From contig JAULSR010000007.1 of the NCBI GenBank assembly GCA_030512295.1, positions 1,450,501-1,514,500 on the forward strand: a stretch of DNA of 64,000 bases, given 5' to 3'. Of the stretch, positions 22,428-33,956 are shown piece by piece. The position numbers and the translations under genes are program-made. Source of the DNA: Bombardia bombarda. Its lineage: Eukaryota > Ascomycota > Sordariomycetes > Sordariales > Lasiosphaeriaceae. A model generated the notes under the pieces. The model saw only the letters and a list, made by a program, of their open reading frames with translations. It was not told the origin of the DNA and did not search any database. Numbering within the stretch: position 1 is the first letter of the stretch; each line of letters opens with the position of its first letter.

Positions 22428-23654
22428 ATGCCGTCTCTCTTTGTACCTTCGCGCGACTCGCGGCATCGCCGAGCATGTAAGAATAAGCACCGTTTATTCG
22501 ACAGAATTCCATCGTCCGTCCCTCCTCCTTCCTGTTCTTGTTTCTAACCACTTATCCCCCAGGTTTCGCCCTCTACCGCGCCCTCCTGCGCCAAGCGCCC
22601 CGCGTCCCTCTCCCTCCTAATATCGCACCCGCACTCGACCCCGTGAACCCCATCACCGCCCTCATCCGCGCCCGCTTCCGCAACAACAAGATCCAAACCA
22701 GCCCCCGGCTCGTCATCTCAGCCCTAAAATCCGGCTACAAATTCATCGACCTCCTCGCGCGCGCCTCTGCCTCGACACCCTCCCCTCCCCCTCCTCCCCC
22801 GAGCACGCCCAAATCCTAGCCTTCCTCCGCCAGCACAATGCCGACCTCCTCTCCCGCCCGACCAAACCCACCCCGCCCTCATCCGCTCCTCTCCCCGACA
22901 CCATCCCGCTCCTAAAACGCATCCCCCACCCCGAACAGCCGCACTCCAAGCCGCCGACCTTTGTGCCCACGGAGCGCCCGCGCCCGCTGTCGCAAATCAA
23001 AGGCGGCGTGCGCAAGGTGCCCACTCTCGAGATGGCGCAGGCGTTCCCCTTCCTGCGGCTCTCCAAGCCGCAGTCGCCCGCGCTGTCGCGCGTCATCGGC
23101 CAGCTCGTGCGCCGCCGGTTCAACCGCCTGGAGCTGATGACCGAGTACACGGAGCACGTGGTGCCCGAGTACAAGGAGGAAGACAGGTGGGAGAGGTTGG
23201 TGGGGCAGCAGCTGGTGCGGCACGGGTTGGCGGCAGCGGATGTGCTTAATGAGCCGACGTACAAGGCGACCGCGGAGCGGGTGGTGCGTCATACCCAGAA
23301 GCAGCTCAACGAGAGGCTGGGCGTCGCGAAAGCGCGGGGCAGGGCGCTGTGGAAGCTAGTGCTGGAGGAGAAGGCGCTGGCGGAGGAGGAGGCGGAGGAG
23401 AGGCGGGGGATGGAGGGGGGGTGCGCTGCACGGGGGGAAGCAGGCTCATTGAGCACTTGTCTGCGAAGGAGATTATAGATGCGCTGAGCGAGTTCGACCG
23501 TATACCGGCGAGCCCGAAAGATGCGGTGGAGATGTCGCCGGGCGGAGAGACGGGGAGGGACAGGGGGGAGGAGGAGAGGCAGAGCACGCGGCAGCCGAGG
23601 CCGGCCAAACGGGTGCCGCCGGGCTTGCGAGACGATGATGATAGCTTTTGGTAG
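22428..23654 (+). CDS. LYR-motif (Complex1_LYR-like) protein, two frameshifts
   Basis: Exon 22428-22476, intron 22477-22562 (GTAAGA, CTAAC, CCCCAG), exon 22563-23654. With two single-base additions it reads 380 residues. LYR proteins are small mitochondrial factors that bind acyl carrier protein and help assemble respiratory or iron-sulfur proteins; this longer fungal form is of unknown specific role. Marks: CFALYRALLRQAPRVPLP (LYR motif) right after the intron, then NPITALIRARFRNNK and GYKFIDLLARA, a Pro-rich linker, and a second conserved part (MAQAFPFLRLSKPQSPALS, RRFNRLELM). The frame breaks at C5 22796-22800, where one extra C joins PPPP to EHAQILAFLRQHN. It breaks again at G7 23415-23421, where one extra G joins GMEGG to VRCTGGSRLIEHLSAKEI. 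Both breaks sit in homopolymers. Read literally, the gene stops at 22819. Confidence 0.75.
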
Positions 23655-24104
23655 ATGCCGGATGACAAGAGTACAGATGCTCTTGACACCGATGCCGGGA
23701 ACGCTCTTATCTTTCGCCCATGTAAGTAGCAACTAGGCAGTATGTATGTATAGATTGTAACAAGATTATTTTGGCATCTTATACTATCCATGAATCTGAA
23801 GGCTAACTACGAAGACATGGAACTACCCATTTGGTTAAACAAATCATCCGCCGCTGACCATCAGCCATCGATCCGCTCCACAAATTCCTTGATCCTCTTC
23901 CTTCTCCTGGAAAAACAAAACGCTGTGATTGGTATCCAACCAAAACCATAATGAGCCGCCCTCGTAAACTCCAAAGCATATTGACATATGCCAAGATAAT
24001 ATGACTCTGGCCAATATATATAGTATATATATATATATACGCTACCCGAGTGATATCCAAAACGATCGAATCATATATCATCATCATCAGTCCATTCCCC
24101 CTCT
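23655..24104. other. intergenic between convergent LYR and bZIP genes
   Basis: 3' flanks of two converging genes. The only structure seen is the TA microsatellite listed separately. Confidence 0.4.
24014..24039. repeat. TA microsatellite
   Basis: An almost pure (TA)n tract in the 3' flank of the bZIP gene. No further function is evident. Confidence 0.7.
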
Positions 24105-26304
24105 TCACGACAAGACATGCACAGATTTCCAAAACGCGTCGTTAATGTCCGACCTTTTGATACCTGGCGACCGGCCTAGGCAAATGGTCCGCTCCACCAA
24201 TTCTATGACAGGGTTCGGTTAGTCTTTGACTGCAAGCAACTCGATTAGCTGAAGGGAGGAATGTTTATACTCTTACCATTAACGAGCTGGTTAACATCGA
24301 TAGAGACCTTCTTCCGTGCTTGTTGTGCTTGTCTTTGCGGCGAGCTGCTAGCGGCGTGAGTTTGGTTAGGGGTGTTTAGTGAGTTTGCGGGGAAACCCAA
24401 GCCGACTCCGAAGCTAGATGTCGATGAGGTTGATGAAGATGGCGATGACGACGATGATGATGAATTTATGAATGATCTGCCGCTGTTGCTTCTGGTGGTC
24501 TGAGAAGAGAAGGGGCTAGTGTTTGCGAGGAGCGGGTCGACCATGCCAGTTGTCCAAGGGGTGTTGCTGTTGCTGGTGCTAGTAGAAGTGAAGTATGAAG
24601 GTAGCGGCGATGGGATTCGTGAACTGCTGTTGCTCTTATCTGTGGTGCTGGTCGAGAAGCCAAAGTCCAGCGGGTTAGACATTTTCGTCGTCGTTGAACG
24701 ACTTGCCTCGGCCGAAGTCGTCTTATTCGGGGGTGTCGCCGAGTCGCCGCTGTCGACATGGAACAGGGCGGGGTCAATCTCGACCGTGACATAATCGGCG
24801 GCAGGCGGGATGAGAATGCCGCGCTGCACCAGGTACAGCTCGACCTCGTCGCTGTCGAGATAGTCGCCCTTGAACCCCGGTAGTCCTATGCGCATGTCCT
24901 TGTCCAGAAAAGCATCCTGGATGGCAGTAATATCGGCATTGAAGGGGCCGGTGGAGAAACCATTAGTCACGCCAGGCTTCATGATGTCGGCGGTCCCTTG
25001 GTTGCCGATCCGATGCGATGATGGGTCGCTGCTGATGCTGCTTTTAAGCGGCCCGTTCCACATATCAAAGTGGGTGCCAGCGCCGCCGAGGTTGAAGAAG
25101 GGGTACTGCCAATTGAAGAGGTTCTCCTGCACCTTCCTTCCGATGGCGCGCAGGACGCGGCGCTGGATCTCCTCGGGCGTCTCGAACATCATGCAGAAGC
25201 CAAAGACCCGATTGAATCGCTCGGCTGGTGGGTTGGAAATCGTGATGAGCGTCAGAGCGGCTTCGATGCCGGTCCGCTGTAGTCGGCGTCCAAATGTGGA
25301 TTCGTGCTGGGCATATGACATGGGCACGGGAAGACTGGGCAACGGGGAAGAGGAGAAGTTGGAAAAGTCAAAGTCTGGGTTGATGTCGATTGGGAAGCTT
25401 GCGTTGTCGAGAGTTGGGTGCGTGACGATTTCATAGTCCAGCGCGGAGGGGAGAGGAGGGTCATTGAAAGTATTGGAGAAGTCTGATAATAGCTCTGCTT
25501 GCGTGGCTGGCTCGTGGGTGACGATGATGCCTGCCCATAGTTGGGTCTTGGGGCTGGGGGAGCTGTTTCCTGAAGAGGCCTACTGACGAGATCCTGAGGG
25601 CTAGGTGTGTTGTGATTTTGTTGGTATGGCGGGTCGTCGAGGGCTTGTTGGCTGCCAGACATGTCTTGATCTGGGCTGGTGTCCAGTCCCTCGGCTCGGC
25701 CAGCATCCTCGCTTGACCTCCGAGCAAGAGCGAGAAATTTCTCAGTCGTAGCGTGAAGCTCGCGGCCAAATTCGGGGCCCTGTCCACCAAGCCATTGCTG
25801 ATGACAAAGTCGTGAAGCTTCATAAATGCGTTGCTCATCTCCTCGTTGTATTCTTTTAGCTCTTGGACTTTCTTCTCAAGAGTCTGAATGGCAGTCTCCT
25901 TCCGGTTTCGGTAGGCGCGCTGGGCAAGACGTATTTGGGTCCGTCGCCTCTATGATTGATGTTAGATAGCCAAGATTTCTATCCTCTAGTGAGTGTGATG
26001 TGAGCCTATAACTCACGTCGGCGGCCGTCTCATCCTGTATGTCAAGACGCGGACGTCCACGGCTCCGCTTTTTATCATCGTCATGTTGCTCAGTGCGATC
26101 CTGCATCTGGCGCTTCACCCGTTTTCTGGGGCCATCGTCGAGGTCGCCATCTGTATTTGTTTGCTTCTTCTTCAGCTTCATTGTCGCAGACCGACTAGAT
26201 GGTCCAAGACGGTGGCCAGGGTCATATGACTCGGCACTGAGAATCGGAAGGTCGCCGGGTGGGTACCGCATGGCGACGGCCGGTGTGGAAGCCAACCTAG
26301 ACAT
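24105..26304 (-). CDS. bZIP transcription factor, two frameshifts
   Basis: Model: exons 26304-26017, 25949-24277 and 24202-24105; about 686 residues after two one-base additions. The basic region RRRTQIRLAQRAYRNRKE directly follows the first intron, preceded by RGRPRLD and DETAAD. The leucine-zipper-like segment TLEKKVQELKEYNEEMSNAF comes next, so it should bind DNA as a dimer in the nucleus. The middle is Ser/Thr/Asn-rich. A conserved region (FNRVFGFCMMFETPEEIQRR and GDYLDSDEVELYLVQRG) follows, and the last exon gives the family end LVERTICLGRSPGIKRSDIN. The frame breaks at 25774-25777 (coding CCCC) between GLVDRAP and EFGRELHATTEKF. It breaks again at 25556-25560 (coding CCCCC) between LQETAPP and SPKTQLWAGIIVTHEP. 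Both are repaired by one C. The gene looks functional apart from these. Confidence 0.9.
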
Positions 26305-28759
26305 GTATCACTGTGATATGAGATGTGGGACAGGGAGCATCGGGACAGTGATTGGACAATGGCAGCGAGAGTGGACTCTGAGACTTTTTTGAGTGACGTC
26401 TTGAATTTCAGGTTTCAGATCCCCGAAAGTTATACTCTGGATATCGAAACGGCGTCAAGATCTCGGCTTCGCGATCGGTGCTCTCCAGCGGATGACGGTG
26501 TCAAAAAAGACCGTGTTATGGGGGTGAAAGGCGCACAATTACACCGCAGTCACACGGCAGCCCAGGTCTAGGTAAGCTCTATGGATGAGAGATTGGTTGG
26601 GGTAAACCAGGATGGTGCTGACTGTTGCGCTACAGCTATGGCCGTGTGGCCGTGAGGTGGTGGTTTACCGAATGGATATCTCCGTCAGCTCGCGGCTCGC
26701 GATGGTGAGGGCCGTGATCTTGTGAAGCACGCCACATCCAGGTAACTAGGTTGTTTTAATTAGCAGGAAAATAAAAACTGCCGCCAATTCTATACGGACA
26801 TCGCATTACAATTCGGAAGCTTAGTAATTTGAACGAATGTCGGATTTCTGGATACACTGAGTTTGCTACAGTTGATTCGACAGTACTTGTAACCTTACGG
26901 GGACGGCGGGTCGATTCTGCCACACTGTGGGGCAAGAGGGAAATGGGTTTTGCGATTACTGATCACTCTTCGAGGCTGCTCTGACGCTAACCGACTAGCA
27001 GAAGGAACTGCATTGAACGCCATTGTTTGCAGAGCAATAGCTCGATCTAAGGTTCTTCTGTTAGTGCATTCCAATGTTTGGCAGTATTGCTTCGAACAGC
27101 TCCAGCCAAGCTTTAGAATCTTGCTGCCTGAGAGGCCAGGAACCACATGGTCTGGAATTGTTCGCAATGCTCCGCATTATTAATCCACATGCGCGACGAA
27201 CAAACGTGAACACGGCGTCTAACTTAAGCTATTCGAATGGCGGTCACTCGGTTGTGCCCAGTCTCACTTGCCAAGGGCTCAGCTTTTTCTCTGATATCTT
27301 CTATTGGGGTCTAATCTATTTCGCGATGTCGCATATCAAAATATGTACCACATAGTTAAAAACACCTTAATAGCCACTCTCCACACTGCGGCCGACAAGA
27401 TGAAGCATTCGCCAATTAGGCTCTGTCACAGACATGATCCGTCAATATTCGGAAATGGGAACCAATCAGTTATTTACATGACCTCGAGGCAGCCAGGTAC
27501 CCGGCTTCGGTGTATTGGGTACGTCGGCACTTCTATATTGCGCGGGGTTGCCTTCAGCAGCACAGCAATTTTCTCTCTGAAGGGGGGCTTCCAATGTGCT
27601 AAGCTTGACGGACCCAAGACGGCACAGCCAATTAACTCAACACCATGCCTTCTGATGAGGTGGCTAGGGGTAGATAAGTACGTACTCGGCTGTTGTACAG
27701 AGTACTTTGTGGTTCGCCTTGCCGTGGCAATGGTTCGCAAAACGTGCATCATCAAGACACTATCCGCAAAACTTCAACTTTTATTCCTACTTCCTACAAC
27801 GTACAGGATTTCTTAAGCCACCACCTCACTCGTTGGCGACCAGTGTTTCGATATCGGGGCCCCATGCTTCTGCCAGCAAGAACCTGTGAGCTAGCGTCAA
27901 TGCCTATTGATCATCAAGAAACAGTCCGCATCCCCAAGATTGTGTCATTCGAGTGCACGTGTCATGATTTTCGTTTTTTTTTTGGGGATCTACATATTCA
28001 GAAGCCTTTAGTTATTGTTTCCTCTCTAGTCCTGTTGATTAATCACGATGCGCCTCGAGCCTAATTGACAATCGCAGAGCCGTTCCTTCAGAGGCTCGAG
28101 AGATGCCAAAATTGCAGCGCTACAGGTTGGGGTCGCAGGGGGCACTGCAAGAAAGTCCGTGCCCCCAAGTACTAAATCTGCTCGGTGGTCTGTGCGGTTG
28201 ATGCACTTGTCCAGCCCTGCAGGCAACCACTTCTGGGCCTCCATCCATCCCCACGGGTCCATCCGTCAAGCCAATCTCCCCCGCTTCACCAACTCTGCAT
28301 ATTAAATTTACTGACGCTCAAACAACGGGTAGTTCTCGTAATAGTATTCTGTTGAGACTTACAATTTTAGTCAGTTAATTGTACACAAGGAGGGGAGCTC
28401 GCCCACTCAGCGAGCTCAAGAAACTTATCGAAGTTGCTCAGCCGCTATCGAGCAGGGGTCAGCGGGGCGGTGTCGTGCATAACGGTTCATCCCACCCCAC
28501 CATCCATACTGCAAAAAATGTTCCATTCAATTCCCGGTCGCACTCGCCTTCCAGTTCCAGTTTTTGGATCTCGTTGTCTTGAACTGTCAACCATGGGACT
28601 GTAGGGAATCTTTTGGTCTGTCATTTGTTTTCTCTTGCGATATACCCCTTTTCCGTTGCATCTCGGTGGTGGCTAGTCCTTGCTACGATCACTTCAAGTC
28701 TTCCAGCGCCCGCAATTACTCCACGCGGTCCGTCTTCGCAATTGTCTCCCGCTGGCGTC
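26305..28759. other. intergenic, 2.45 kb, no gene recognised
   Basis: It separates the divergent bZIP and kinase genes. A 170-codon frame at 27304-27816 starts without ATG and lacks coding character. No transposase, reverse transcriptase or terminal repeats were recognised. It could be a long regulatory region or very degraded repeat DNA. Confidence 0.4.
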
Positions 28760-31159
28760 ATGGGTGAAGGTGAAGCTGCGGATGGCTGGCAAACCGTCCT
28801 GCCTACGACGCACACGGGCATCGAACGCCTCGGCCGACAGCAACTAGAATCCTATGAACGACAGATACTGAAGGAGTGGGAGGCCACTCGGGGCCATTGG
28901 TCTGGCATGTGAGTCCATCTTGCAAAGGCAATCGCACCCTCCCTGCGCTGTCGCTGACCGCGAGAAAACAGAGGCAAGCACACCGCCGCCGACGACTTGA
29001 CCGAAGCGAAAAAGATCCATGCCCGATTCAAGCCTGCCCCCGACAGAGACCTCGGCCATGGCAGCTACGGTATCGTCGAAAAGGTGCACTTCTCCCACAA
29101 CAACCGCACAATATGTCTGGCAAGGAAACACATCAAGTACCGCCGTGGGTTCACAATCCAGAATCTGCGCGAGGAGGCTCATGTCATGGAGAAGCTCGAT
29201 CATGAGCATATTGTCAGACTGGTTGGGACCTATTGCGTGCGCCTGAATGAGCTATACCTCCTCCTCTGGCCTGTCGCTGTGTGCAACCTGGATAACCTCT
29301 TCAACGACCTCGATGCTCTAAAGACCCGACAGGGCGACCGCGACGACATCATCAGCCGCCTCGGGGCCCTCGATCTGAAGGACTTCGCCACTATAGAGCA
29401 GGGCCGTCAAAGGGGGCAGCCGGTTTCTGGCCCCAGTGGATGCCCCCTTGAATACCTACAGCAGATCATAGGCTGCATTACCAGGGCCGTTACGTATTGC
29501 CACGAAGCCAACATCCGTCACCTCGATCTGAAACCCAGCAATATTCTCCTCGGCCCTAGCCGAGTCTATTTGGCCGACTTTGGCATCGCAAGAGATGTCA
29601 AAGACCGAGATCATACTATGACCATCGGAGCCCAGGGAACCCCAAAGTGGAGAGCCCCGGAGGTTCGTGGGTATGAGGACGAGTGGTCGATGAAGGCCGC
29701 AGACGTCTACTCACTCGGCTTAGTTCTGCTCAACATTGCGACTGTTTTGTATGGTTCGAACATGGCGGATTTTGATGTGGTCATCGACGACCTAACACCA
29801 CGAGGTCGAGCTGAGAAACTGAGGCAGTACCACACCAAGCTTGAGGGCTTAGCGTTGGCGACTCAGGACGTTCAAGATGTCAATGCGCCAACATTTTCCC
29901 CGAAGCACATCGTCAACCTAACCTCTAGGATGCTGTCGCATGACGCGCCAACGCGTCCCATTGCCAGTCAAGTGGACACCGAGCTCGTCGAACTGGGCGG
30001 GATTGATCAAATCTATCATTCATCGTGCTGCAAGAAAAGCAGTCGCTTCGTGACTGATCGGATGAACACGAAACTGAAAGTGGTTTTTGACGAGCGAAAC
30101 CAGTTGCGTGCTGAGCGTGAGAAGATCGCAAAACGGCTCGAGGTACTCGAGATGAAAGACGAAACATATGAGGCTCGCATCCAAAATGAGCGTCGGGCAT
30201 ATGCAGAGAAGATTACGAACCTACAGGAACAGCTAGAAAAGGAGCGGAAAAGGACAGCCGAGTTATCACAGAAGAGACCACCTCGCCCTAGGCCTGGTAT
30301 TCCACGGCCAGGGTCTGAACGCTCCGCGACGAACGAAAGCCCTACTCCCAATGGTCTAACGATGCGATCAATACCTCATACACGCTCTATGCCCAATCGT
30401 GTCTCGACCTCTGCCATACCACAAAGCCAGCCAAGAGTCCACACGCCTACCGTCACCTTCAGCGCCCGCCCTACATACTCGCAGCTTGCCGCTGGCACCA
30501 GCACTCCTTCCGCAACATCTGCAAAGCGCCTATCCGAATCCGCTGTTCGTACACCATCCAGCCCATGGGATCCCGCACCTGTCGCTGCAAATAGCCCAAA
30601 CATGGATGCCGCTGGATTCCCACTACGCTCACGCAACTCGGGATCCCGCCTCCCCGTGGCCGTCACACCTACCAGATCCGGCACTCCCAATCTCAACCGC
30701 GATCCCTCGGCAACGGATAGCACACAAAGCTCCGTCTTCAGTCGCCTGAGCGGAAAGTCAAGATACTCAGCAGCAGATACTAGCGTCGCTGGGACACCTG
30801 CTACGGGTAGCCCGGCTCTAAATAATGCGTCCAAGGGTCCTGGCAGGATGACCAACGGCAGAGATGAAGCCACGGCCATTGTATCTGATGGCGTCGGTCT
30901 GGGCTTGGATTTTGCTAGTATGTCGAGAAGAGAGAGCATCACGAGTGCCAGGAGCGACGTGCACGGTGCCGAGAGTGTGGTCAGCTCGTCGGCTGCACAT
31001 AGTGCTGTCAGTCTCGGATTTGGCGGGTCGACGCTCTCGTCGCCCAGGGCAGGTTTTGCCAACATTGACTCGCAGGGCAACAGTGCCGTCAAGGTGCCGG
31101 CATTGCCGACGGCCAAGAGCTGGGCTGACGTCGCGGCACGGAGAGAGCGGAGAGCATAG
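28760..31159 (+). CDS. serine/threonine protein kinase with long Ser/Pro-rich tail
   Basis: Exons 28760-28908 and 28972-31159, 778 residues. The kinase domain covers about residues 70-400: glycine loop LGHGSYGIVEKV (77-88), the likely ATP-anchoring Lys in ARKHIK (about 102), catalytic loop HLDLKPSNILL (about 232-242), DFGIARD (about 252) and GTPKWRAPEV before the GLVLLNIATV helix. The HRD Arg is Leu here, common in this fungal kinase group and compatible with activity because Asp and Lys remain. A coiled coil follows (about 415-490, ERNQLRAEREKIAKRLEVLE). The last 290 residues are Ser/Thr/Pro-rich and probably disordered. Substrates are unknown. The intron (GTGAGT, CTGAC, ACAG) falls before the kinase domain and joins WSG to IGKHTAADD. 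The frame is intact. Confidence 0.93.
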
Positions 31160-31546
31160 ACACTGAGTGTAGTGGTGGAGAAGGAATTGGGCTCACTGAT
31201 TATTGCAGAACATGGCGCTCAGGAGCTACATGTTATTAGCATGATGTCTTGGCAGATTTGCATTTTGGACTAGCATATGCTCAGGATTGTACAAAGGAGG
31301 GGGTGTGTTGATGATATCATGATAAAGAGATACCTGCATAAAAGCGCATATTTTGTCTGTGCATTCTTTCACGTGTGGCACATTATCCCAGCGGTAACTA
31401 TCCCAGTAGCAACTATCCCAGTAATTGCTTCTTCCTTCTTCGGAGCCCTAGCAAATCCACTCTCGCGGGATTCTTCCTATTACCTCAACTATAACCAAAT
31501 CCACATCCTGAGCGCATCTACACTTGGGTACCGCCCGTTGCTAATG
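31160..31546. other. intergenic between convergent kinase and RING genes
   Basis: 3' flanks of two converging genes. It contains a GTAACTATCCCAGTA-type short tandem repeat near 31394-31423. No gene is seen. Confidence 0.4.
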
Positions 31547-32082
31547 CTACGAGTCTATATACACCCTTAACCACCTTTTCACCCGCTCCCGACAAATCGG
31601 ACATAATATAGCCTCAACCTCATCGCTTCTGTACATCACGCTAAGTATACAAGCCTCGCAAAAAAAAACCCGTGTCCGCATGGAACTAATACCACCGGTC
31701 TTGTTGCAGTGTCGTAGCAAATCTTGCACTGGTTCTTTGTCGCCTTTAACCCTTCCAGCTCTTGCTGCGCTTTCTTCAGAAGCTCCTTTGTCTTTATCAG
31801 CAAATCGTCGAGCTTATTGACCTTGTCTCGTTCATGGGAAAGCTCAGACTGAGTTCTTTCTGTTTGTCCTCCTCGGATCGGGCCGCCAGATATATTTCTG
31901 CAACCGTCGTCAATTGTGAGCCGAGTGATTGACATGGTGCAGTGCTTGAAATGGCAATTTCCGCACATGGCGTCAACGACCATGCAACTGGCCGGGTGTG
32001 GGATCTCCTCAGGCGAGACTTCCATCTCTATATAATACGGATATGAACTTTTTTGAGAGAGAAAGTAAACGGTGGAGTCCAT
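31547..32082 (-). CDS. RING-finger protein with coiled coil, frameshift in the RING
   Basis: The frame from ATG 32082 gives an N-terminal part with several Cys/His, a coiled coil (RDKVNKLDDLLIKTKELLKK) and then the first half of a RING: CKICYDTATRPVVLVPCGHG. The second half, CEACILSVM and CPICRERVKRW, is in another frame ending at 31547. The switch falls in a nine-base homopolymer, A 31660-31668 (T9 on the coding strand). Ten T would give CGHGFFFCEAC, while seven would give CGHGFFCEAC, which fits RING spacing better. A C3HC4 RING would make this an E3 ubiquitin ligase candidate of about 180 residues. The likely reading is an intact gene with a sequence error, but true decay cannot be excluded. 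Confidence 0.75.
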
Positions 32083-33956
32083 CGCCCAGCAGACTGTACC
32101 CAAGAGTAGTTAATAGCTGAGTTAAGTGCCTTTTCTTTCTGGTTGATAAAGCCTCACTGCTTTAGAATTCCAGTATTGTTGTCAATGGGAATACCTAGAC
32201 AGCAGCTGATGAATGGATTGGGTCGAATTCCATACATATCTTGGAGCAGGGCAAGTAGGTGTCCTTATATACCTACCTACCTAGCTAGCTATGCCCTCTT
32301 ACTGATAACACCAAATCTAGAAGCTACCTATAGCTACCTGGATCTTCTCCTGAGACCAGGGACAAATTTATATATCCAACTTTTCATACACCACCGGTTG
32401 AGCAGTTGAAGGTACAAGCAAATAATAAAGCGCCAGGATATCGTCCTTTCCACCTCGTACAGAAAGGTACCTAGCAACAAGCGCATTTTGCATGCAAGTC
32501 AGCTAGAGCCAGACCTTGTACCGGTGAAAGGGTTGAAGGTATCAGTAAGAAAGGAATACAAAGAACAGATTATGTAGTAGAAATGTAATGGAAGCTGGTC
32601 TATTTTACTCTCCCGGTATCTATGTAAGCCAAGTGCAGTCAGGAAAAGGGGCTTGGTGCCTGGTAAGTGCGCAACCAGGGGCCTCCAACAACGAATGCAT
32701 CACCACAACCAAATGTAGAGACAATTCAATTATGTAAGCATCCTAAGATAGGCAAATGGACATTATACCTTCTACCTGCAGTAGATGTCTAGCAGCATGG
32801 GAGCTGTCATCACCTCTATCCCCCACAGAGTCGTCATGTCTACGAGGGAGACTGTATCCATGTCGCATCCTGATCCAAACAGGCAACAGGGCCAATTTTT
32901 GAAATGCTGCGCGACACGGAAAACAATATTGCTATCAATGACGGGTGATGATCAGCAAGCCGACCTCATGATGGAAGTTGTGTGCGAATGGTATACTGCT
33001 ACCCATATGTTGATGCTGTGCCTCAAACCCCGCGAGATAAGGGACGGGCTGGATACTGATACTGTGCCGCGGTGTCATCTGGAGCGAGAAGCAGATTCAA
33101 TGGTTGTGGGAAGCCATTTGCCACTGCCATTCTGCCTTACCTACCAACTGCACATATAAACGGTGGGACTTTTGCGGGAACCTCGGCCTGTTATCAAAAG
33201 ATCACAAAAGTACATTTTCAGGGGTAGGACATATTGCACAACCAAGGAATCCCATGTTCTTGGTAAAGGACTGAGAAAAAACTGGGTAGCAAATTGGCCC
33301 CCACGAGGTCCTTTTGTGGTTGTGCAGTCCTTTTGTAGGTACATACCTTAGGCAGGTTCTTTTAGTGTTACACGTCCATCGAATAGATTAGCCGAGAGTT
33401 TTCATTAAGACTCATTTCGGCCGGTACTTGGTGCACAGTTTCTCGGTACTGCCTGGGGGTCCTGTCCAGTCATCAAAGGGGCATTAAGTACCTAGGTGAA
33501 AATATCTTTATGTAGTGAATGTCGTGAATGCTCAATAGTATATTGTAACCGACCGTGCTTGTAACTTGTTTGTCCATGAGAGATAAGAATTGAGGTTGTG
33601 GGGTTGCAGTGCTTATTTGTGGCGATCTTGCCTCCTATGGTATATTGTCAATTTATCCGCCGGCGGCAAGGTGCATGATGGTGGTGATTGACGATGATGA
33701 CCTGAGCATTGACAATGGTGGTGAAGGGTTCCTATTTCCTGCTAGAGGCCTAGTTTTGCACCAACCCGAGAGAATAACAATATATGCTACCCGGGATGGG
33801 TATGTTCTCCTACCTAATACTATTGAGTAGGTAGAAAAGTAGCACAACGATATATCGTTCTGCCACGTGAGTTGAATACATGTAAATGGCTACTCCGATC
33901 CTTATGTGATCAACCCCATCAACTTCACGTCCACATCTGGCATACTCCATGGAATC
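32083..33956. other. intergenic, 1.9 kb, no firm gene
   Basis: It separates the divergent RING and DUF3433 genes. A 124-codon ATG frame at 32785-33159 has no recognisable domain and weak coding character, so I do not call it. Confidence 0.4.

Noticed and set aside
27304..27816. 170-codon frame
   Set aside because: Starts without ATG, mixed composition, no recognised family or splice support.
26305..28759. Possible transposon in a long gene-free stretch
   Set aside because: No transposase, terminal inverted repeats or long repeats seen.
32785..33159. 124-codon ATG frame
   Set aside because: No domain, no supportive codon bias, isolated in non-coding DNA.
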